DNA of 12,290 bases, taken from the NCBI GenBank assembly GCA_003486705.1, contig DNGE01000093.1, positions 11,578 through 23,867 of the forward strand, given 5' to 3'. This document shows, piece by piece, positions 7,470 to 12,290 of the stretch (the stretch's first letter is position 1; each line of letters starts with the position of its first letter). Below the pieces are notes generated by a model. That model was not told the DNA's origin, did no database searches, and worked only from the letters and a program-made list of their open reading frames with translations. Source of the stretch: Bacillota bacterium. Lineage in GTDB: Bacteria > Bacillota_I > Bacilli_A > MOL361 > Turicibacteraceae. The position numbers and the translations under genes were made by a program.

Positions 7470-7483
7470 ATTATATTATATCA
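7470..7483 (-). promoter_or_regulatory. Extended -10 promoter for the 133-aa gene operon
   Basis: The - strand contains TGATATAAT (7475-7483), a perfect TGn-TATAAT extended -10, overlapped by a second TATAAT at 7470-7475. No good -35 is present at 17 nt (TGGTAA at best), which fits an extended -10 type. Transcription would begin near 7463, giving a leader of about 37 nt to the ATG at 7426. Confidence 0.65.
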
Positions 7484-7545
7484 CACTCTTCCTTTTTTTA
7501 CCATAATGTCGTGTGATTTACCTTTAAAAAATATATGCTATTCCT

Positions 7546-8991
7546 TTACTTATTATGACAAATTATATCTGAAACTAATTTTGCCGAATGTAAAACTAGA
7601 GAAATACCTGTTCCAGGATGTGTTGAAGCCCCAACATAATACAATCCCTCATACGTTTTACTTTTATGATGAGGCCTAAAATAATTCGTCTGATTCAAAT
7701 CGGGACTAACTCCAAACGCTGATCCAAGTGATGCATTAAACTTATTCAACATATCCACAGGCGTAAAATCAGATTCAAACTCCACCACTTTCTCAAATTC
7801 CGCTATTTCTGTTAATTGCTCTAACACATCATAAATATATGTCTTCAACCCTTCTTTAGCCTCTGTGTTCCAAACATTTGCCTTTAGTAAATTAGGGACG
7901 CGCACCATAATATTTAAGCACTCACATCCCTTAGGAGCTAAATTCTCATCAATTGATGTTGGCATATAAACATATAACGATGGCTTTTCAGGCACAGCAC
8001 CTATAAAAGGCGCTGTTATATTTTTTTCAAACTCAGGACCAATATAGAGATTATGAACCGAAAATTTCGGTAGCTTTTGTTTAACACCTAAATATAGTAT
8101 ATACGTTGAACACGACATCTTATACTTTTGTGGTGATTCACCCAACAAACACTCATTAACATATAAAACATCCGCATTCGCTAAGATAATATCCCCTTTA
8201 ATAAAATCACCGCCTACACTCACCCCTATGGCTCTATGATTAGATGTCACAATTTTTTGAACCTCACTATTTAAATGAATTCTGCCCCCTTTTTCTAAAA
8301 TAAGTTTTTCTAATACTTTTATTAACTCATACATCCCGCCCTTTATATAATAAAGACCATATAACTGTGAAACTGCAGGTAGCAACGTATACAAATTTGA
8401 ACTTTCATACGGATTCATCCCAATAAACATCGCCTGAAAACTTAAATAGTTTAAAACCCGCTCATCTTTTATAAAACTTTTTAAATAGTCAGTCGTACTA
8501 TTAAATGGTTTACTCTTCAATAAATTCGCCATTGTTTTAGGGTTTAAAAATTCTCCTAACGATTCAAAAGACTTCCTTAAAAAGGATTCATCAATGACTC
8601 GATATTTATTATAAATATCTGTTAACCACGCTAAATACCCTGCTGCATCTTCACTTGAAAAAGATTCTAACTGCGGTACAAGCTCTGCAAGTTCGGTACT
8701 AAAATCAATTATCTCTTGATTTTTATAAAAGACACGATACGTTGGATGTAACAAGTTCATCTCAAGATAATCTTGCAAGTTTAAGCCAAGGTCAGAAAAT
8801 AGTTCATAAAACGTTTGAGGTAATAATAAAATGGAAGCTGACAAATCAAAACGATACCCAAGGTTCGATATAATTTGATTGACACGCCCACCTAATGTAT
8901 TCTCTTTTTCAAATACTTCCACCTCATACCCTTTATGTAATAATCTTAACGCACTTGCTAATCCGCCAATACCCCCCCCAATAATTATCAC
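7546..8991 (-). CDS. Phytoene-desaturase-family (CrtI/CrtN-like) FAD-dependent oxidoreductase
   Basis: 481 residues from GTG 8991. The N-terminal FAD Rossmann motif GGGIGG is at residues 5-10, the acidic ribose-binding E28 ends the second strand, and GGR follows at 34-36. The C-terminal CrtI signature VGASTHPGTG is at 453-462, followed by ISLVLHSAK, where many relatives have Pro instead of S464. Relatives desaturate or oxidise C30/C40 carotenoids such as diapophytoene; no synthase (crtM/crtB) or other carotenoid gene is in view, so the substrate is open. Length is normal for the family. The start is problematic. GTG 8991 has no proper ribosome site, whereas AAAGGTG (9011-9017) lies 8 nt before an ATG at 9000-9002, whose frame hits TGA after GGA AAA AAG. 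A -1 shift there restores the usual MGKKVIIIGGG start. A G8 tract codes for the glycines. No clear promoter or terminator was found for this gene. Confidence 0.88.
   Translation of the reverse strand: MIIIGGGIGGLASALRLLHKGYEVEVFEKENTLGGRVNQIISNLGYRFDLSASILLLPQTFYELFSDLGLNLQDYLEMNLLHPTYRVFYKNQEIIDFSTELAELVPQLESFSSEDAAGYLAWLTDIYNKYRVIDESFLRKSFESLGEFLNPKTMANLLKSKPFNSTTDYLKSFIKDERVLNYLSFQAMFIGMNPYESSNLYTLLPAVSQLYGLYYIKGGMYELIKVLEKLILEKGGRIHLNSEVQKIVTSNHRAIGVSVGGDFIKGDIILANADVLYVNECLLGESPQKYKMSCSTYILYLGVKQKLPKFSVHNLYIGPEFEKNITAPFIGAVPEKPSLYVYMPTSIDENLAPKGCECLNIMVRVPNLLKANVWNTEAKEGLKTYIYDVLEQLTEIAEFEKVVEFESDFTPVDMLNKFNASLGSAFGVSPDLNQTNYFRPHHKSKTYEGLYYVGASTHPGTGISLVLHSAKLVSDIICHNK
8972..8979 (-). 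repeat. G8 homopolymer in the FAD-binding motif codons
   Basis: Eight consecutive G on the coding strand encode the first three glycines of GGGIGG. Runs of this length are prone to slipped-strand change, and a gain or loss here would put the whole desaturase out of frame. Confidence 0.9.
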
Positions 8992-9017
8992 TTTTTTCCC
9001 ATTATCGCCACACCTTT
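8988..9017 (-). promoter_or_regulatory. Ribosome site, ATG and slippery A-AAA-AAG-TGA at the desaturase start
   Basis: Order on the - strand: AAAGGTG (9011-9017), 8 nt, ATG (9000-9002), GGA, AAA, AAG, TGA (8988-8990). The heptamer A AAA AAG (8991-8997) is phased exactly as in known -1 frameshift sites such as E. coli dnaX. Slipping back one base gives M-G-K-K and then GTG-ATA-ATT-ATT, the open frame of the flavoprotein. Two further ATG codons in the same frame lie at 9018-9023. A one-base change in the A-run is the simple alternative. Confidence 0.5.
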
Positions 9018-9128
9018 CATCATAACCGTTCTATTTTAATATTTCCAAAACTTTAAATAATATGTCTTTTTTTCCTTTTACTTCTTTACAGCCACTTTCG
9101 CTAATAAACTTAGAAGACTTAAACAACA
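9001..9128 (-). other. smpB-desaturase intergenic region
   Basis: 128 bp between the smpB terminator and the desaturase start, AT-rich. I looked for a tmRNA gene because ssrA often follows smpB, and found no ALA-type tRNA-like ends here. Weak -10-like TAAAAT and TATTAT sequences occur without a matching -35, so no promoter is called. Confidence 0.4.
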
Positions 9129-9163
9129 AAAAAAGATTACAATCGTAGACTGTAATCTTTTTT
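9129..9163 (-). terminator. Strong intrinsic terminator after smpB
   Basis: A perfect 13-bp inverted repeat (AAAAAAGATTACA and its complement; 9129-9141 with 9151-9163) around a 9-nt loop, 4 nt after the smpB stop. The A/U outer part gives the U-tract on the - strand. Its symmetry would also let it stop + strand transcripts. Confidence 0.92.
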
Positions 9164-9167
9164 CTAA

Positions 9168-9635
9168 TTAATCTCGTTGACGATCTTTTAAAGCTCGTTC
9201 AATTTGACGTTTTGCATCTTTTGTTTTTAAATCTTGGCGCTTATCGTAATTCTTCTTACCTTTAGCAACTCCAAATAATAATTTAGCATAACCATCTTTA
9301 ATATACATTTTTAATGGGATTAATGAGTAACCACCCACTTTTTGCGTCCCAATTAACTTTGCAATTTCGCGTTTATGTAAGAGTAACTTACGTGTTCTTA
9401 ACGGGTCATGATTGAATCGATTTCCTTGATCATAATGAGAGATATGCATATTATGAACAAATGCTTCGTTTCGCTCAATACGAATAAATGAATCTCTTAA
9501 ATTCACTTTCCCCGCTCGAATCGATTTAATCTCCGTTCCTTGTAAAACAATTCCCGCTTCAAACGTTTCTTCAATAAAATAATCATGACCTGCTTTTTTA
9601 TTTTGTGCAATTGTCGACCCTACACCTTTTGGCAT
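9168..9635 (-). CDS. smpB: SsrA-binding protein SmpB
   Basis: 155 residues, full length for the family. SmpB binds the tRNA-like end of tmRNA and carries it to stalled ribosomes for trans-translation. The N-terminal part shows the conserved Q/N-KKAGHDYFIEETFEAG and LQGTEIKSIRAGKVNLRDSF segments of the OB-fold. The middle has the RTRKLLLHKREI region and LIPLKMYIKDGYAKL. The C-terminal GKKNYDKR leads into a basic tail (KTKDAKRQIERALKDRQRD) that occupies the ribosomal mRNA channel. The ATG at 9633-9635 follows an AAGGTGG ribosome site. Upstream lies the CapA-like gene and beyond it rnr; SmpB and RNase R cooperate in rescue and decay of tmRNA-tagged messages. A strong terminator closes the unit. 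Confidence 0.97.
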   Translation of the reverse strand: MPKGVGSTIAQNKKAGHDYFIEETFEAGIVLQGTEIKSIRAGKVNLRDSFIRIERNEAFVHNMHISHYDQGNRFNHDPLRTRKLLLHKREIAKLIGTQKVGGYSLIPLKMYIKDGYAKLLFGVAKGKKNYDKRQDLKTKDAKRQIERALKDRQRD

Positions 9636-9664
9636 CTTTCCACCACCTTCATAAAAATTAAAGG

Positions 9665-9693
9665 AAACTCATTATCAAATTGATAATGAGTTT
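9665..9693 (-). other. Hairpin between the CapA-like gene and smpB
   Basis: A perfect 13-bp inverted repeat (AAACTCATTATCA; 9665-9677 with 9681-9693) with a 3-nt loop, 8 nt after the CapA stop. On the - strand it is followed by TTTAATTTTT after a CC interruption, so termination is probably partial. Only 29 nt remain before smpB, too few for a promoter plus ribosome site, so smpB depends on read-through or on a promoter inside the upstream gene. Confidence 0.65.
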
Positions 9694-9701
9694 GTCTATC
9701 T

Positions 9702-11186
9702 TTAATTATATGTAATATATTCTACAACTTCAACCTCATCTGAGTAAGTTTCTAATAAGGTTTTAACTTCATTAAAGTAATTCTTTTGAGTTGAGTCAAT
9801 CAGTGGGACTAATCGATAGTCTGTATATCGACCTGCTGGATAATTATATGTTGGCATAAATTGTGGTACTGAAAGCTCAATAAATGTTTCAGTACCAACC
9901 GTTGTTTTCGTTATATCAAATTTGACAACACCACCAACTTGTTTTTCAAGTCCGGTTTGGCCAGAAACAAAATTCCCTAATGAATACATCACTAATGTTT
10001 CATTTCCATTCGTACCAATGAGTTTATCAACTGGCTGAATAACATGTGGATGGTGCCCCATGACAATATGAACACCTTCATCTGCTAAAAATTGAGCTTG
10101 TTCCAATTGAATATCTGCAGGTAAACTTTGATACTCATAGCCCCAGTGCATCGAAACCACAACAACATCAGATATTTGTTTTGCTTTTTTTATATCTTCA
10201 CGCGCCGTATCATAGCTAAATTCATTAGCTAAGTACTCTTTACCTTCTGGCACGATGTAGCCATTAAAGCCATATGAGTATGCAAGTAATGATACCGTAA
10301 TGCCATTCATTTCAATAACAGGAATGGTATCACGGTTTTCAAAGCTTGTCGTTGACCCTGCAGTAATAATATCATCAAAAGTCTCAAAATGTTGTTGAGC
10401 CAATACAATAGCTGCTTCTCCACGATCAAGCGTGTGGTTATTTGCTCGTGAGAACATATTGAAGCCAATGTCTCGTAAATCGCTGACAATTTCATAAGGA
10501 CTATTAAAACTTGGATAACTTGATAACCCTATACTTGTTCCACCAATATTTGTTTCTTGATTAACAAAAGCAAAATCAGCAGGTTCAATATATGGCATCA
10601 TTTCTTTTAATAAAGAACTAAAATCATAGTTATCGGATGAACCCTTAACCGAATTATATACGGTATCATGTAATAAAATATCACCTACACCTACCATTGT
10701 AGCCTGATAAACTTTTGTTTCTAAGCCTTTCGACAAGGTGATATTTATTGTACTTTCATAAGGATTTGAGACATACGTGATAGGATAACCTTTTTCAATT
10801 TCATTTGAAAAAGTAGCTTCCTCAAAAATGATTCCCTCTTCATTAATGAGCCCCTTTGCTACTAATTCATCTAAATATTGTGTTAACTCTTTTTCACTGA
10901 ACTGACTAACATCTTTTCCTTTTGAAATTTTTAATGTCACGTCGCACGCTTGTGTTTGATCACACTTTTCTTGATTATAAACAACTCCATATTCAACATC
11001 AGTTGAATATTCAAAATCATACTGAATACTTAAATCATTACCGGCATCATAATGTTTAACACGTTCAATATCCCATCCTACCATATCCGGTTGAATAAAT
11101 AGCTGAGCTAAGTACAACAATCCGATGGTAATAATGACAAATAAACTAACGTTTAACCATTTAATTGATTTTAATTTTTCCTTCAC
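9702..11186 (-). CDS. Membrane-anchored PASTA-like/CapA (poly-gamma-glutamate-type) phosphoesterase-fold protein
   Basis: 494 residues. One N-terminal membrane helix (about 12-31) anchors it with the bulk outside. Residues about 37-90 and 92-154 look like two degenerate PASTA repeats: each ends in a strand plus SKG (VTLKISKG at 83-90, INITLSKG at 147-154), and the second has the helix SEKELTQYLDELVAKGL and an EIEKG turn. The rest is a CapA domain (PF09587, metallophosphatase-like fold) with GDILLH (168-173), NQE (209-211), NNHTLDRG (249-256), HWG (347-349), GHHPH (377-381) and a later YSLGNF. CapA proteins act in poly-gamma-glutamate capsule work, but no capB/capC is in view, so the role is open. 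C75 and C81 could form an extracellular disulfide. The start is GTG (11184-11186) with AAGGAG only 2 nt upstream; an in-frame TAA three codons earlier excludes a longer start. It follows rnr by 33 bp, probably co-transcribed. Confidence 0.88.
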   Translation of the reverse strand: MKEKLKSIKWLNVSLFVIITIGLLYLAQLFIQPDMVGWDIERVKHYDAGNDLSIQYDFEYSTDVEYGVVYNQEKCDQTQACDVTLKISKGKDVSQFSEKELTQYLDELVAKGLINEEGIIFEEATFSNEIEKGYPITYVSNPYESTINITLSKGLETKVYQATMVGVGDILLHDTVYNSVKGSSDNYDFSSLLKEMMPYIEPADFAFVNQETNIGGTSIGLSSYPSFNSPYEIVSDLRDIGFNMFSRANNHTLDRGEAAIVLAQQHFETFDDIITAGSTTSFENRDTIPVIEMNGITVSLLAYSYGFNGYIVPEGKEYLANEFSYDTAREDIKKAKQISDVVVVSMHWGYEYQSLPADIQLEQAQFLADEGVHIVMGHHPHVIQPVDKLIGTNGNETLVMYSLGNFVSGQTGLEKQVGGVVKFDITKTTVGTETFIELSVPQFMPTYNYPAGRYTDYRLVPLIDSTQKNYFNEVKTLLETYSDEVEVVEYITYN

Positions 11187-11219
11187 TTCTCCTTAACTTC
11201 CTTTCCCCAATCGCCACCA

Positions 11220-12290
11220 CTAACGATTCTTATTGCTTGGTCCTTTCGGTTTTGAACCTTTAGCTGGTCTTGAGTTGTTTGATGGTTTTCCTCCAGAAGT
11301 ATTTTTACGCGGTCCATTATTACGTTTAGGCTTTGAACCTTTTCCACCTTTTCCTTGTGATGAATAACCGCCACCGTTTTGTTTTGAGTTACGATTTCCT
11401 GTAGTTTCTCTTGTATCGATGCGTTTAAATTGACGTTGACGACGACTTTTTGCCATCCCAACTAATTGGAAATCAATGTTGCGTTCTTCTTTACTTGAAT
11501 TCGCAACAACAACTTTCACTACATCTCCAATTTTATAAATGGTTTTTGTACGACGACCCATTAAAGATAAATTATCTTCATCAAATTCATAGTAATCATC
11601 TGTTAAATCATTAACATGCACAAGTCCTTCTACAGTGTTTGGAAGCTCAACATACATACCCCATTTAGTAACAGACGAAACAACACCTTCGAATTCTTCG
11701 CCAATAAATTGCGTCATGTATTCAGCTTTTTTCATATCGTCTACTTCACGTTCTGCATCAATGGCATCACGCTCACGCTTCGACGTCTGTAACCCAACTT
11801 CTGGTAAAAATCCTGTATAATATGTAATTGTATCATTAGATAAGTCATTTTCAAACAAATAACGACGAATTAATCGGTGAACCATTAAATCTGGATAACG
11901 ACGAATTGGCGATGTAAAGTGTGTGTAAAACTCTGCTGCAAGTCCAAAGTGACCTAAACTATCTTCACTGTATTTCGCTTTTTGTAAAGAACGTAACATC
12001 ATTGTACTCATTGCCACTTGTTCTGGCTGACCTTGTACAGATTCTGCAATAACTTGTAATGCTTTTGGGTGCACTTCATTTCTTGTTCCTTTAATTTGAT
12101 ATCCTAACGCTTTTGCTAATTTGTAGAAACGCTCTAACTTTTCAGGTTTTGGATGTTCATGTACACGATATAAAAACGGAACATTCATCCAGTGGAAATG
12201 TTCTGCTACACACTCATTAGCAGCTAACATAAAATCTTCAATAATTCGTTCTGCTAGATAACGTTCACGTAACACGATATCTTGTGGGAA
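11220..12290 (-). CDS. rnr: Ribonuclease R, C-terminal part (gene runs off the right edge)
   Basis: Processive 3'-to-5' exoribonuclease that degrades structured RNA. 356 residues are visible, roughly the C-terminal half. The frame stays open to position 12290 (reading FPQDIVLRERYL), so the true start is outside. Visible: the end of the RNB catalytic domain, with FMLAANECVAEHFHWMNVPFLYRVHE and the FTSPIRRYPDLMVHRLIRRY motif; then an S1 RNA-binding domain (about 11455-11705; FEGVVSSVTKWGMYVELPNTV onward); then a low-complexity basic tail rich in Gly, Ser, Lys, Asn and Pro, as in many RNase R proteins. The metal-binding Asp cluster lies beyond the edge. The CapA-like gene follows after 33 bp, then smpB. 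In B. subtilis rnr and smpB are direct neighbours (from memory), so the extra gene is notable. Confidence 0.96.
   Translation of the reverse strand, partial: FPQDIVLRERYLAERIIEDFMLAANECVAEHFHWMNVPFLYRVHEHPKPEKLERFYKLAKALGYQIKGTRNEVHPKALQVIAESVQGQPEQVAMSTMMLRSLQKAKYSEDSLGHFGLAAEFYTHFTSPIRRYPDLMVHRLIRRYLFENDLSNDTITYYTGFLPEVGLQTSKRERDAIDAEREVDDMKKAEYMTQFIGEEFEGVVSSVTKWGMYVELPNTVEGLVHVNDLTDDYYEFDEDNLSLMGRRTKTIYKIGDVVKVVVANSSKEERNIDFQLVGMAKSRRQRQFKRIDTRETTGNRNSKQNGGGYSSQGKGGKGSKPKRNNGPRKNTSGGKPSNNSRPAKGSKPKGPSNKNR

Noticed and set aside
9001..9128. Possible tmRNA (ssrA) downstream of smpB
   Set aside because: The region is only 128 bp and shows no tRNA-like acceptor ends or tag-peptide frame.
11183..11461. 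92-aa open frame on the - strand overlapping the rnr tail, with a GTGA overlap with the CapA start that looks like translational coupling
   Set aside because: It lies in another frame of the low-complexity rnr tail, has no ribosome site of its own, and its product resembles no protein. The rnr frame is clearly the coding one.
10307..11820. 62-aa - strand frame inside the CapA gene and 61-aa + strand frame opposite rnr
   Set aside because: Both are shadows of genes whose coding frames carry conserved domain motifs.

Overview
The window comes from an AT-rich genome with Bacillota (low-GC Firmicutes) gene content. Evidence for this is strong Shine-Dalgarno sites (AGGAGG-type), a diderm-free surface-modification module with a Gram-positive style lipoprotein, a rnr/smpB neighbourhood, and A/T-ending codon use throughout. 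A Turicibacter- or Erysipelotrichia-like source is my guess only; nothing here proves the genus.

Layout. An RND-family efflux pump gene enters from the left on the + strand (1-2952; its first ~60 codons lie outside the window). It ends at a bidirectional terminator. Everything after that is on the - strand, so read it right to left: the 3' half of rnr (RNase R, cut by the right edge); a membrane-anchored PASTA-like/CapA protein; smpB with a strong terminator; a phytoene-desaturase-family flavoprotein; a small operon of unknown genes (133 aa, a probably broken ~30-codon membrane peptide, 62 aa); then a DUF4358 lipoprotein, an MBOAT O-acyltransferase and a DHHW/AlgX-like SGNH protein; and finally a 136-aa four-helix membrane protein that converges on the RND gene.

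How the genes work together. The MBOAT and DHHW genes are translationally close (12 nt apart, the second ribosome site overlapping the first stop) and should form a trans-membrane O-acylation pair for a surface polymer. The lipoprotein DUF4358 gene sits immediately upstream, and a terminator-like hairpin lies between it and the pair. rnr and smpB belong to RNA quality control and ribosome rescue; the CapA-like gene is inserted between them.

Most unusual observations. (1) The desaturase gene begins with an ATG that has a well-spaced ribosome site, but its frame runs into a stop after four codons, at a perfectly phased A-AAA-AAG heptamer. A -1 shift there would give the canonical MGKKVIIIGGGIGG start; a G8 tract follows a few codons later, in the FAD-binding motif. 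This is either a programmed frameshift, a phase-variable or broken gene, a base error, or a gene that really starts at GTG 8991. (2) The CapA protein carries an N-terminal PASTA-like region. (3) Several stop codons are embedded in 3' hairpins, and two intergenic hairpins leave no room for a promoter for the next gene. No tRNA, rRNA, CRISPR array, insertion sequence or riboswitch was recognised.
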